This document shows positions 28,310 through 39,083 of a stretch of DNA of 64,000 nucleotides, one piece after another. The stretch spans positions 51,563,847-51,627,846 of the forward strand of contig CP154954.1 in NCBI GenBank assembly GCA_039621445.1. Direction: 5' to 3'. This DNA is from Euglena gracilis (lineage: Eukaryota > Euglenida > Euglenophyceae > Euglenales). Below the pieces are notes generated by a model. That model was given only the letters and a program-made list of their open reading frames with translations, was not told where the DNA came from and did no database searches. Each line of letters opens with the position of its first letter. Position 1 is the stretch's first letter. A program made the translations under genes and the position numbers.

Positions 28310-29990
28310 CAGTCAAAGGGCTTGAATGTGGTCGAAGTTCAAAACCGCAAAATTAACGAGTTTCTTTTTCTGGTCCAAGGAATGCTGGGAATCAAAATTC
28401 ACCCCGGGATTTCTGTTTTCACTCGAAAATTCAGAAGTTCCCCCCAGGTTTCCTTGAATTCCTCCAGAACAGGCTTTTCTGTGGTTTATTTAAAAAATTA
28501 AAGACCTCCCTTGCTTGGGGGGTGTTATTGGGATTTTGGCAGGAAACCTGGGGGGGTCTTGAGCCTTGTGTGTGTTTCTTCTCAGTTTAGGAAATTTCCA
28601 AAGCTTTAAGGTTTCCCAACCCAAAACAGCCCAGATTTCGAGAGAAGAACCCAACTAACATTACACCAATGCAATTTCCTGTAGTTCTGGGGGTCAGGAT
28701 AAACTGTGATCGAATATTAAGAGGTTTTTTGAAATGCCATCGGGCCAACGAGACCCATCCTTTATCCCTTGACGTTGGACGGAAGATCTGCACAAATTTC
28801 TTGAATTTTTACTGCAAAACCCGAACTGAACGCATCCGGGAATTTTGAACATCCAGTCGGGTTCAGCCTGAAAAAGTTTGAAACGGTGTTTGCTGGACCC
28901 TGGATATAACAATGGACTGGTTTTTTCAATGTAGGCTCCTAAAGTTTACCCCGGAAGCTGGACTCTCTCTCAATCTCTGGGAGGACCCAGCCACCATCGC
29001 TTTTCCAGCCTACTGGCAGACTGGCAACGCCCACAGTTCGGTCAGAACAGCAGTTGCCACCTGGGGGGGGCATTGTGCACCGCCTTTGATTGCTGATGGC
29101 TTCCCAGCTATCAACTGTGTGCAGGTGTGCATTGGGTGGCGTCTAAGAAAGGAAGGGGGTGGACCCTGGCACAGGGCACAGGACGCCGTGCCTACCAACA
29201 CAGCGCCCCCCAAACCGATGGGCGTCCGGGTCGTGGAAGGCCCGCCAGCGATGAACCTGTACCACCCGGACCTGCCTGCCTTCCACCGCATCGCCTTTTC
29301 CATGCTGTCGGCGGCGGCGGTGGGCTGTGGGGCGGGATCGCTGAAGTTGACCCTCAATGCATTCGCAGGGCTGTGAGCGTTGTGTTCACTGAGCGACGAA
29401 GTTTTAATTTAAAAAATTGCTGACCAAAGGGGATGTGCAGGGATGTACAGCAAAGAAGAATCACATCGCCTGTTTTCTCACCGACATAACGGAGATACAT
29501 TGTTTGCTTTTGATCACGTGTCCCCCACCACCTGTCTGCTGCACCGTGCAAATGCAGTGCATCTGGTAACAGAGGGTCTTAAGTGGGGGACCCTATTTAT
29601 GGTGGTGGACCTGGATCGAGGCAAAGGTTTGACCCCAACAAAGCATCTTCATTTTCGCTCGAAACAATGCTGAACATGGTCTGGGGAACAAAATCTCCAG
29701 TGCTGCGAAGCGCTCTAAATTATTTCGGTTTGGGGGGGTAGAGGTCCCAGACATCCTGCCCCCAAAAGCTGACGGGGGGATCGGTTTGGTCAGACCTCCC
29801 TCCCCTCCTCAGAACAAAACTGTTCGGAGCCGCACACACAATCTCCGCTTTTGGGCTGGGGCTTGCAAGGGCTCTTACCTGTGATTCTCCAAAAAGGGGT
29901 CATGGGACGGGTTGACCTGAACTGTTTTGAAGCCAATTTGTGGGACTGGCAACCTGGTCTGTTGTGCGGCTTCTCCGCCCCGCGGCCGCA
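28310..29990. other. No firm gene; decayed MITE and possible short exon
   Basis: 28,310-28,500 shares TGGTCCAAGGAATGCTGGGA and ATCAAAATTC phrases with the MITE families (decayed copy). At 29,245-29,350 a short open stretch reads NLYHPDLPAFHRIAFSMLSA and could be another exon of the membrane-protein gene, but the borders are unclear. The rest shows nothing. Confidence 0.35.
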
Positions 29991-30197
29991 GGGAAGCTGG
30001 CCGAGTTCCGGCTGCTGCAGCTTCTTGTCTGCGTCCAGTGCGCGGCGCTGCTGTACGCCCGCGTCATCGTCTGGTTCCCCAACGCCCTGGCCATCGTGGC
30101 GCTGCTTGCTGAGGACGGAAGTGCGGCACTCTACCGCTGCGGTGTGGTCACGGTCGCCATGATGAGCCTCTTCAACGTGGTCACAGCGCCACTCTGA
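29991..30197 (+). CDS. Candidate membrane-protein terminal exon
   Basis: The acceptor GCGGCCGCAG starts an exon reading KLAEFRLLQLLVCVQCAALL, YARVIVWFPNALAIVALLAE and VVTVAMMSLFNVVTAPL, then TGA at 30,195. It has two to three hydrophobic helices with Arg in the middle, compatible with the last helices of a TLC-type domain. This is the clearest exon of the set (high GC, strong acceptor, natural stop). Confidence 0.5.
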   Translation, partial: GKLAEFRLLQLLVCVQCAALLYARVIVWFPNALAIVALLAEDGSAALYRCGVVTVAMMSLFNVVTAPL

Positions 30198-30353
30198 CCC
30201 CTCCAAGGACGGGATTGTTTTGCTATTGTTTTTCATCTATAAATCAATTAATTAATTTAATTACAGTAATTAATATAAATAGAAAATATTTTCTTAATTA
30301 ATAGCATAAAATTAATTAATTTTGCAAATTCAGTTTTTTTTGTTGTTATTTTT

Positions 30354-30580
30354 TGCTTTCGTTAAGCACCGCCCTTTAGGCCAATGGTGGATCCAGGGAT
30401 CAAAAGGGGGCGAAAATTCAGAAGATGAAAAACATCTTTGAGTTTCGGTGGATGGGCAATGGTTCAGGGATGCCAGAAATAACTTGCTTCCCTGAAGTCG
30501 GCCCGTTTTGCTAAATGTGGCCATTTTTTTTGGACCATTTTTCCAATTTCATTGACTGTACTGGGACGGGAACATCCCCA
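30354..30580. mobile_element. hAT-like MITE, decayed copy F
   Basis: The phrases CGTTAAGCACCGCCCTTTAG, GGTGGATGGGCAATGGTTCA, GATGCCAGAAATAACTTGC and TGACTGTACTGGGACGGG are in family order, at lower identity and without clear ends. It lies just beyond the stop of the candidate membrane-protein gene. Confidence 0.55.
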
Positions 30581-30699
30581 CCAGAAACGCCAGAGGGTAA
30601 GTGCCATCCCAAGAAGCCACCGTTTCCCGAAAGATGTGTTATTCTAGCCATTATTTGCCTCTCATTTTGCTGGAAAAGCAGAACCCTCTCACACTCTGC

Positions 30700-30797
30700 A
30701 GAGTGTCCTTTGGATTCGATGATGCTTGGCGACGCCTTGATCGCGGCTTGCAAATGGATCGCTCGACCATGTCCACCTGCTGTGGCGTGCTAGGTTT
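30700..30797 (+). CDS. Weak candidate exon with good splice signals
   Basis: The acceptor CACTCTGCAG and donor GTAAGC flank a 98-bp open stretch (SFGFDDAWRRLDRGLQMDRS in one frame, SMMLGDALIAACKWIARP in another). The frame cannot be chosen and no family is recognised. The surrounding 30,580-31,360 has no other support. Confidence 0.25.
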
Positions 30798-31359
30798 GTA
30801 AGCAAGGAAAGATCCCACAGAACCTCCAATCGGTCCCAGTCGCTTTTTCAATGAATTGCCTCTCATTGCGAGGCCAGTATTCTGCGTGGAAGGAACGTTA
30901 TTCTGGCGAATGTATTTTTTTTGTACAGTTTTGCACAGCTGGTTGATGTTGGATTGGCATTTGCAGAGCCGGGAGCTTGCGTGCTGGCATTTTGTCGATC
31001 AATTTGCTGGGGAGGAATGGAGACCAGTCAAAGGAACGAACAGGGCCCAGATTGGAAGAGGAAATGCTTGCCAAGTTGGCTTTTCCACCAGAAGCGGCAT
31101 GTGTGACAGAAGTTTTGTGGTGCGGACTTGATGACGTTGGGCTTGGTGTTGCCAAAGATGCTGCTCAGGCGTGGTGCTTCTGGCAATGCGGGGGGGGGAA
31201 GGCCACGCACAAGGCAGTGCCCTTGGAAGGCCATGTCTTTAAGCTGGTGAAAAAGGCACTTGGAGATGATGCCCCGACGAGGCAGGCGTGGCACTGTCGT
31301 GTCCTTGCGGGGGAGGGCTCTCCCTCGCATTCCCTCGGGAAACCGGCCAAAGAGGAACG

Positions 31360-31870
31360 GGCTAGGAGGGCGCAGCGCAGACACCTCGGGCTCCGCAATT
31401 CCCCCAAGTGAGGCCATGCCTTGTGTACTTGCTTTTTGGATACGAATGTTTTTGGTAAGTCAAGGCTGTCGCACTCCCTCGAGGAAAGCCGACCAGGGAG
31501 GAGCACCGAGGGCGGAGCACAAAGACATTGTGAGGCCATGCCTTGCTCGCGGGCGGCTTGTTGTGATTGTTTGGCGCGCTGGATTAGGAGTCTGCGCTTA
31601 GTGCCGCCCCGCCGGTGTTGGCTGCTGATTTTCCTCCGGCGTGACGACGTGGCTTCTTGTCCCCTGGGGGGTCGCCCCCCTCTCCCCCCCTGGCCCCCAT
31701 CTTCTCGCCGAGGGGCGTTTGAAGACAAATTTTCTGACATGGGTGGGGGTCGGGCTCACAATGTCTTTGTGCCTCGCCCACGGTGTCCCTTCGTCCCCGG
31801 TCGGCTTGCCTCGAGGGAGTACGACACACCTCGGGCTCCGCACTTTGCCATTGTGAAGCCAGATTGTGCA
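31360..31870. repeat. DIRS left terminal repeats
   Basis: ACACCTCGGGCTCCGCA, GAGGCCATGCCTTG, TTGTTGTGATTGTTTGGCGC and GGAGTCTGCGCTTAGTGCCG here are inverted relative to 56,140-56,240 and 56,520-56,640. In addition 31,470-31,540 and 31,760-31,840 are inverted copies of each other (ACTCCCTCGAGG...CACAAAGACATTGTGAG). Complex inverted ends are a DIRS hallmark. Confidence 0.6.
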
Positions 31871-31920
31871 CTGAAAAAAGGGGGGGCTAGGGCATTCTCT
31901 AAAGCACCTTGGGCACCAAG

Positions 31921-32700
31921 CCTTTGATAATGGGCTGTAAAAGCCTCCACCCCCTTCCACTGACCAATTTCACAAACTCCTTGGGCATAAAGGCCGAATT
32001 TTTTGAGCAAACCAACCCCTGCCCGGCTAGTGGAGTGGGGTCCCCACACCTGGGGGGTGACCCCATATTGGGCTGAAAACTTTTTTGTAATAGAAGCAAC
32101 TGTATCAGCGTTTATGGCTTTACAGGGGGTTTTAACGAAATTAAAAGGGTGCCCCAGGTTTCACAAAGAAACGGGTTGCTGCCACGTAAGACATCATCAA
32201 ATGAAAGGGACTTATTTGGGGACACTGAGGAATGGACACAACCCTCTCCCACTTATGAATTTTTTGACCTTTACGATTGATTTTGATGCAGGGAGCCCCA
32301 CCAAACACACTGGTGGTTCTTTGTACCTGTGCCAAATAAGACGATCGATATAAACAGAGGATTATGCAGCAAAAAATGAGTTGTGTACGCAATGTACAAA
32401 TATCAGTGGGCAGGGGGGACTGTGCCAGCTCCAGGAGGATTGGGAGGGGATCCCAAAAGCACCATACTTCTCCAGATTTTTGTTCCAAAGCCCTTTACAA
32501 GGGGCTAACATGACATGGAACTTCATGCCACCAAAGCCAGGGATTAAAGGCATAGCACTGTATGCATTACGGGCCTGTGCCCTTGAATATTGAAAAAGTG
32601 GTATTAAAGCGTCAACTGCTTGGTCAGTGGTGGCTTCAGGGGGGGGGGACCCCATTTTCTCCAGAATCACCCATAGAAGCGTAAAGGCGTTTTAATAACG
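31921..32700 (-). pseudogene. DIRS tyrosine recombinase
   Basis: The recombinase catalyses integration of the circular DIRS intermediate. The C-terminal half is clear: RSSYLAQVQRTTSVFGG (first catalytic Arg region), KTPCKAINADTVASITKKFS, then WGPHSTSRAGVGLLKKFGLY, EIGQWKGVEAFTAHYQRLGA. This contains the HSTxR box and the catalytic Tyr of AHYQ. Upstream, LFQYSRAQARNAYSAMPLIP reads as part of the N-terminal region. At least two frame changes (near 32,490 and 32,640) interrupt it, so I call it a pseudogene. It begins within ~20 bp of the giant element's left LTR. Confidence 0.72.
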
Positions 32701-32717
32701 CCTTATACGGGGGTTTC

Positions 32718-33145
32718 TGTGTACCAGGCACGTCCCAGCTCTGTAGGATATCTGCAGAGTGGGTTCTGTGACGGTCGCACCACTGTGGAAACCACAGTTG
32801 GTAAGATCGTGGCAGACCCTTCTGGGATCTGCCCCTGGACACGTCAGCACTTTTCTCTCCTTCCCCCACAGGTGGTATTCTTTACTGTCATCAATTCCAT
32901 GTTTGACCATTGGTTTTGTCAGAGGGAAAAACCCTCAGAACAATCGAACTTGACTCCAGAAGAAACTTCTGAAGTCTTTGTCTTGTGCTTTGCCTCTTGG
33001 GGAATTGGGGACAAAAGGGGAAAACCACTTTTTGTTACTCCAAAGACTTTTCCCTACCATAAGTAGGCTGCGCACCAAGGCGAAAGCGAAAGGCTTTTTC
33101 AGAAAGTCCCAAAAAGGGGAAAAGGGAAAGCTTTGGACGTACACT
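32718..33145 (+). repeat. Giant element 5' LTR
   Basis: A 428-bp repeat, starting TGTGT and ending ACACT, flanked on the left by GTTTC. Contains two perfect hairpins: ACTGTGG-AAA-CCACAGT at 32,782-32,798 and GAGGG-AAAAA-CCCTC near 32,921. Differs from the 3' LTR at four positions (near 32,900, 33,000, 33,071, 33,094). Confidence 0.95.
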
Positions 33146-33157
33146 TGGTAGCAGAAT
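33146..33157 (+). promoter_or_regulatory. Primer binding site (initiator-Met tRNA type)
   Basis: TGGTAGCAGA directly follows the LTR and is complementary to the TCTGCTACCA 3' end typical of many eukaryotic initiator Met tRNAs. This is the common primer of Ty3-type elements. Confidence 0.85.
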
Positions 33158-33385
33158 TAGGTTACGGTCCGACACAGAGAATCTCTGTGGTTGACTGGTG
33201 GTGAGGATCGTACTGAGCCGTGAAACACGGTGAAAGTACTGTTCCTGGCCCCTAGCCAACCTTTAAGCAAGGATACAGGTCTCAGAAGGCTCTGTTCGGT
33301 ATTCGCCGATACAACCTTTCTGGTCCCTGTTTCACTGCTTATTTCAGTGAGTTTTTGGGTTTTTGCCTTTTTACCCATCTCAAAA

Positions 33386-36300
33386 GATGCAGAGCACAAC
33401 CCCCAACCACAAATTTGATTATGACTTGTTGATGAGTTCATTGACCAATCTTGATGAAGATTGTGGGGATTGGAACGGTTCGAATGAAACAAGTTCCAAT
33501 TCCCGACCCCCCAAGCAACAAGAAGACACATTGCATCAATTGTCACTGTCACAAGGCGAAACGCCTTCATTGTTGCAAGGGGGTAATGAACCCTCTTCAT
33601 CATCATTGTCATTGATTGTGCGGGATGTAGGTGGCAAAATGCCTACCTCCATGCCGGTTCACCCATCATTGATGCGGCGAGGGGATGAACCCCTTGCCCA
33701 AGCCCATTTGGATCACAAGAATAATGGGGATGAACCCCGCTTACACTTGGTTAGCCATGTCACCCATGAACAAAGTGAGGGGTATTTGCCCTTCGCTCTG
33801 TTCACACCCAAAAGATCCCCGGTGGAAGCACCGGTGGGCCTTTTGGAGTGCAACTCGGTGGAAACACCGTGTTTTTTCCAACCCCCCCCCTCAATTACCA
33901 CCCCCCACACCATTTCGCGCATTGCCGGGATTACCCGCGGAAACTGCGGTTTTCCCTGCATTGCCATGGAATCCAGATATGCGTCTGGTGGTACCGGAAA
34001 TCTCTGGTGCCGTTTCCATTGTGGAGGACTATGAGGATGATTTGAGGGATAACCTCACCCCCGGTGATGTTTACCGAATTCTCGGTCAACTCCCAGCGGA
34101 TCACCCGCTGAGCAAGCAAATTTTGAATGCACAACCATGCTCAACAAGGTTTTGCAGTTTGATGAGGACAATCAAAGGGTTGTCAACACCAAACTACAAT
34201 ATTGCTGGAATTATTTGCAGGAAATAGGCAAATATTGCCAACACATTTTTGAAAATGCGGGGAAAGACCTTCAGCATTTTCGAGAAAGTGTTGACAGTAT
34301 TTGCGCATCCAACTTCCACAAAATTTCCACCAAATCAGTGAAACACTGCATGAAGCGGAAACGCGGAATGATTCCAAGTTTCTGCATGTGCAAGATGGTA
34401 TGAGCCATCTTTTTGCCAAAGTGGAATCCTGTTCAACAATGCTACTGCAATTGCAGCAAGTTACACGCGCAAAATGCCACCCCCAAAATGCCAGAAATCG
34501 GTAACTTTGTCGCGGTTGAGCATTTTGCCGCACTCACCACTTCTTTCCAAGAAGCCCAACAACGGATTTTGCATCTTTTCTCGGAAATCGAGCATATGAG
34601 GCAATTTCAGGCGAAAGTGCAAGAAAATGTTGTTCCCCGTAGGCAAATGCAGCTTTTGGAGGAACGAATCCTACAATTGGAGCAGAAATCCTGCCATTTT
34701 GCCGCAAATCAGGGTGGATTAACCTCCTTGAACGCGAAAATTGCGGATTGCGCACAACGGTTGGATTTCGCGCAACAACAATTGCAAACGGACATTGGCG
34801 GTATTACTGCCACAGTTCTCGGTTTGCAGGAGCATGTTTCCGCACTTTCCAAGCGAATTCCCGACATTAGTGGTATTCAAGCCGCTATTAGGGAATTGCA
34901 AACCCGTTGTACCTTGTTGTCCACCACATTAGCGGAAATTCGCTCACTTCCCAATGTTTCGCGCGCTCGGATATCCGAGTCACCGGAATTTCGGTCATTT
35001 TACAACAAAATGCTTGGTGACAACAAGGAAACCTTGCAAGCATTTTGCACAAGTTTGATTCAATTTGAGGAATCTGTGTATCGGAATTCCCGATCCATGC
35101 AGGATGAGGTTTCTCGGTTGGATGGACGAATTTCTGCGTTGTTGGAAAAGCCAACCGCGGAGAATTCGCGCACCACCGCGGAAACCACCACCAAGACACC
35201 CCACCAATTGCAAACTGTCTCACATGCAGTAAAAGCGCTTGCGGGTCAACTCTGGAATGTGGAGGAGTCCCAAGGAAAACTTGTCCAAGACCTACACTTG
35301 GTTTCTGAAAAGTTGCCACACTTGGAAGATTTTTCCCGGAAACGAAAACGCGATAGGCATTTGGAGACTGAGGTTGACCGTATTTGCGGCCAACTCCAGT
35401 TGGTGGAACATTTGGAGGAAACGGTGCATGACTTGTCCGCGAGTTTGGATAAAATGTCCACTCCGGTACCGGTTGTGCCACCACCCACCGCGGTAAGCGC
35501 TGCGGTTGGTATTCCAAATGTCCCGGAATCGCGTTCTCAAATTACCGTTTCTGGAGTAGGAATCCCTACATCCACCGCGAATTTGGTACAACCACCCGCG
35601 AAAACGCGAATTGTACCACCTTTGCTTTTTCCCACACCACAAACCCACTTTTCACTGGACATTTTTCATGAGGAAATTGATCCACCGCTCGAAAATTCGA
35701 GTCTCCACCAAGAAATCCACCAATCTAACCTTGTACGAGGAATGAGCCAACACCCCACACCTGGTATTGGTCATGTGTCGCATTCGCGATCATACCAACC
35801 ACAAACGGGTTCTGGAATACCAGATCACCCATCGGGTTTTCGGCGGGAAACCCGCCCCACCAGGAGAATTTCACCACATTTTTCGCAACTCCCGCAGGAA
35901 AATCCTTCCACCCCTACACTTGGTGCGGGAAATGCTGCACGGGGTACACATGGAGCGGAATGTCCGCGAAACGCGTTTGGTGTTAAGAATTACCCGGACC
36001 CAAACCCCTGGAATACCACCGAGGGTCAGCGGGTTACTCAGAGAGACTTCAAAGGCACCATCACAATCGCGAACAAGGTGAAACCCCAATGGGACGGGGA
36101 TCCAACCACATGGAGACAACTTTTTCGGGACTGGGAGTACTACTGGGCACTCAAGGGACCCTCCCAAGACCCGAATCTCGAGGTAGTCAAGATGGAATTC
36201 ATCGATTGCCTACCGAGGGAGGAGCGGGAACGCGCACGCAATTTGGTGATACGTAATGGCGTATCATTCGATGACCTGGTTGAGCAATACGCTTCAACCA

Positions 36301-37075
36301 ACTCAAGTCTGGTCACCAGGATTACCCTGGAGAAAAAATGGCGACAATGCGCGCCATCGGATCGCAAATGGAAATCCATTGACCTTTGGTATGCCAAATG
36401 GTTAGCACTTGCTTCTGAAGTTGATGAACTTAGCGAGAAGCAAATGCGCGAACAATTCGATGCGGTTTTGTTGCATTTCACACCATCCCTCGTGAGGGAT
36501 ATCCATCGCGAGGAGTTGGCAAGGCATGAAATGACTCTTGCCCAACGTTGGAATTATGTGTCAAAGCAACTCAAGCTCACACAAGTTTTGGGACAAATAA
36601 AGTCCGCTTTCCAAACGCATCCCACCGCGGGAATCCCTGCGGGTGCGGTTAATGCGTTACAAAAATCACCCATGTCACCGAGATCACCCACCACGGGAGC
36701 GAAAACGCGGAATCAGCGTTCTTCGGACCAAGGCACGGATAAGCTGTGCTTTTTGTGCAACAAATCTGGTCACATGTCTCGGGAATGCCCGAATCCCGAT
36801 GCGCGAAAGCGCATTGGAAGTCCAAGGGGCTCGACCTCCTCACGGGGATCGGGTTCCTCGGCGTTTTCACGTCAATCGGGAGTTTCACGTTCTTCCGAGA
36901 ACCGCTTTAGCGGTAGTAGGCCCAAGTCACCATCGCGTGATGGTCGGGAAACCCGTCCTTCTCGCGGTCGGTCACCTGATCCTCCTACCCGAAAACGGGA
37001 TTTCAATCGCGATCCTTCACGATCTCGTTCGCGAAGTGGATCATCCTCTTCGCGCGAGTCTCCGGGGAAACCCCG
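33386..37075 (+). pseudogene. Gag: N-terminal region, long coiled coil, capsid-like domain, zinc knuckle
   Basis: Gag packages element RNA. The first ~1.1 kb is in several frames (breaks near 33.96, 34.13, 34.31 and 34.50 kb). From about 34,505 it is open for ~857 residues: heptad-rich coiled coil (LLEERILQLEQ, LEETVHDLSASLDKM), then a Gag/capsid-like domain with WDGDPTTWRQLFRDWEYYWA and KWRQCAPSDRKWKSIDLWYA, and a CCHC knuckle CFLCNKSGHMSREC at 36,747-36,788. A Ser/Arg-rich tail is cut at 37,075 by nested element 1. It continues at 38,636. Much longer than usual Ty3 Gag because of the coiled coil. Confidence 0.85.
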
Positions 37076-37300
37076 TTTGAGTGCCCATTCTTGGCCTGGA
37101 CCCAGTGTCTCACTTTTGACCTTTCTTGCATTGAACTTTTCAAAACTTCCAGCACGGCACAAACAAAGGCAGGATTTCTTTGAGGTTCAATCAGTGACCC
37201 ACACAATCAGTGTAAGCATTTTGCTCCCTACAGAACAATTGGCATTCTTCAATGGCTTTGCAATCTTGAGTTAGCAGTTGCAGACTTGGCGAATCCTACA
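37076..37300 (-). repeat. Nested element 1, 3' LTR
   Basis: On the - strand it starts TGTAGGATTCGCC and ends GGGCACTCAAA; 225 bp. Confidence 0.85.
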
Positions 37301-37429
37301 CCCCCTTCCTTCAGAACATTCCTTGGAATGTCAATTGGCATTCGCAGGTCAAATTTGCCAAGTCGAAATTCCAACCTCGCCCTGATCTGCCCCCCCCCCC
37401 CCCCCCCCATGTGCCCGAATTGTCACCCC

Positions 37430-37860
37430 CCCCCTGGGCAGTCATCCCTGGGCCCTGAGGGGGCCAACAAAAATGTAACCTAGAGGCAATTCGGGCAATC
37501 ATGAAAAGGGGATCCTGATTTTTGTGCCCAGAAATGGGCAGCCAAAAAAACGGGACTGTGGGCAAAAATATGGGCAAGGCGGAAAATCTTCAGCTCCAAA
37601 TGTCTTTATCCACTGGTCAGTTATGTGCCCTGCCGTACTTCTGTGCCCGTGCGGGCACAACAGAGTACCCCCCCCCCCTTTGTGCCCTGACCCTTCCCCA
37701 ACTGGGCAATGACATCCATTTCTTTGGTGCCTGCCCTGTTAAGGGAAATCTGGGCAAATCAAAAGGGGAAAACCCAAAAGCAAAGTGCCCTGCAGGGCAA
37801 ATCTCTACAAATGGTGGCTGGGCAATCACAAACCAAACCAGGAAAATGCTTACACTTGAA
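37430..37860. repeat. GGGCA word array in nested element 1
   Basis: About 14 copies of TGGGCA/TGCCCA-type words occur between the ORF and the 3' LTR of nested element 1. Several pair as hairpins: TGCCCA-GAAA-TGGGCA near 37,527 and TGTGCCCGTGCGGGCACA near 37,640. The spacer DNA is not repeated, so this is word scattering rather than a tandem satellite. Confidence 0.55.
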
Positions 37861-37891
37861 TTGCAATGAAATCGCAGCAAACACACATGGT

Positions 37892-38536
37892 TCAGCGCAC
37901 AGGGAATGGCTTCAGCGGCAACTCCTTCTTCCTCTTCTTAGATTGTAATCTTCTGATTCGTCTTTCCTTGGATGTCTCTTTTTGTTTCATCTTGTCTTCA
38001 GATTGATTGTCTTCTTCTTCAGCAGCTTGCACAGCAACTTCCACTCTTGAAATGATTGCAATCTCCTCCACTTCAGCCGCCTGAACACCAACAGATTGTA
38101 CAGATGAAATTGCCATGGCAGGGCTCTTCTGCTGCTGCAGAACTTCCAAAGCCCTGAAAACATACTCTTGCGACACAGGATGTACATGGTGATCAGCTTC
38201 ACCTTCAATCACAGTCCTTGGACAGCAGTGGACCCCAATCTGTCCACATCTGCAGCTGCTGGACTGCATCTTCTGTACCCATTCTGTCATGGCTGTGGTC
38301 GATCTTCCCAGTCCATCCTTCAGCATCTTTCTGGACACTTCCTCAATGACATCTGGGCTGACCAAGCCCGGGAGCTGACTGATTGTACAGGGTGTACACT
38401 GATTGTTTGAGTGCCCATTCGTGGCCTGGACCCAGTGTCTCACTTTTGACCTTTCTGGCATTGAACTTTTCAAAACTTCCAGCACGGCACAAACAAAGGC
38501 AGGACTTCTTTGAGGTTCAATCAGTGACCCAGGCAA
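37892..38536 (-). CDS. Nested element 1 ORF, unknown basic-tailed protein
   Basis: An open frame of up to 214 codons, the first part inside the 5' LTR. The internal part reads SPDVIEEVSRKMLKDGLGRS, TTAMTEWVQKMQSSSCRCGQ, a Cys/His-bearing stretch, QEYVFRALEVLQQQKSPAMA, an acidic segment and a strongly basic end (RRIRRLQSKKRKKELP). I do not recognise it. An acidic-then-basic tail is compatible with nucleic-acid binding or nuclear localisation. It is sense to its own LTRs, so it is plausibly the element's own product. Confidence 0.5.
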   Translation of the reverse strand: MPGSLIEPQRSPAFVCAVLEVLKSSMPERSKVRHWVQATNGHSNNQCTPCTISQLPGLVSPDVIEEVSRKMLKDGLGRSTTAMTEWVQKMQSSSCRCGQIGVHCCPRTVIEGEADHHVHPVSQEYVFRALEVLQQQKSPAMAISSVQSVGVQAAEVEEIAIISRVEVAVQAAEEEDNQSEDKMKQKETSKERRIRRLQSKKRKKELPLKPFPVR

Positions 38537-38630
38537 TCAGTGTAAGCATTTTGCTCCCTACAGAACAATTGGCATTCTTCAATGGCCTTGCAATCTTGAA
38601 TTAGGAGTTGCAGACTTGGCGAATCCTACA
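38406..38630 (-). repeat. Nested element 1, 5' LTR
   Basis: 225 bp, 96.4% identical to the other LTR (8 substitutions, no gaps). The ORF of the element appears to start inside it. Confidence 0.85.
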
Positions 38631-38635
38631 CCCGG

Positions 38636-39038
38636 TACACCGGTCATGGTCGACGGAAAACCCGTTCACCACGACGGTTTGACGGCAGAACGGAATACCG
38701 TTTCCCCCCGTTATGCGGAATCCCGCCACAAATCCCGTTGTTCACTTTGCGGTTCCAAAGACCACCACTCATCCAAATGTCCCAGATCTCGTTCCCCCCG
38801 GCCCGGCTACGGAAATCGCGGTAAGCGCCGCGAGGACCGTGGTAACTCATCAAACCGGCAAAAAGTCGGTTTCAAGATTTCTTGTTTGGAGGAGGAGACC
38901 CCGGCTTCGGGCAGGGAGGGGGTTGAGACCTCGGACGGGGAATTTAATGAGGCCCGAATGGCGGTGCGCTCATTGAATTCCATTTATTCCACCAAAAAGA
39001 CCGTTGCCGGCTATGCGGCCGGTTCGGACTTGGAGTAG
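38636..39038 (+). CDS. Gag C-terminus with second zinc knuckle
   Basis: The Gag frame resumes after nested element 1, in phase with 37,075 if one 5-bp target copy is removed. It reads TPVMVDGKPVHHDGL, then a second CCHC knuckle CSLCGSKDHHSSKC at 38,739-38,780, an Arg-rich stretch, and ends SDLE-stop at 39,036. Two knuckles separated by an S/R-rich linker fit a nucleic-acid-binding nucleocapsid. Confidence 0.75.
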
Positions 39039-39083
39039 GGGAGCCCGAGGTCCGAGGGCACGGACCTCTGGGCTGATGAACAG

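Larger units (their letters stand above)
37076..38630 (-). mobile_element. Nested element 1: 1.56-kb LTR element without RT
   Basis: Two 225-bp LTRs (37,076-37,300 and 38,406-38,630; 8 differences) bracket 1,105 bp. A polypurine tract GAAGGAAGGGGG (on -) abuts the 37,300 end, so the element is oriented - , antisense to its host. The flanks CCCCG and CCCGG suggest a 5-bp duplication with changes. No protease, RT or integrase. It carries a single - strand ORF and a G-rich word array. Compare TRIM or TR-GAG elements. No tRNA-like primer site seen. Confidence 0.82.

Noticed and set aside
30977-31411. 145-codon + strand frame (CGLDDVGLGVAKDAAQAWCF and following).
   Set aside because: Its 3' part overlaps the DIRS terminal repeats and its start is arbitrary; no family resemblance.
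37430-37860. CRISPR-like array of GGGCA repeats.
   Set aside because: The repeats are 5-6 bp words at irregular spacing inside a eukaryotic LTR element, with no constant direct repeat or spacer length and no cas genes.
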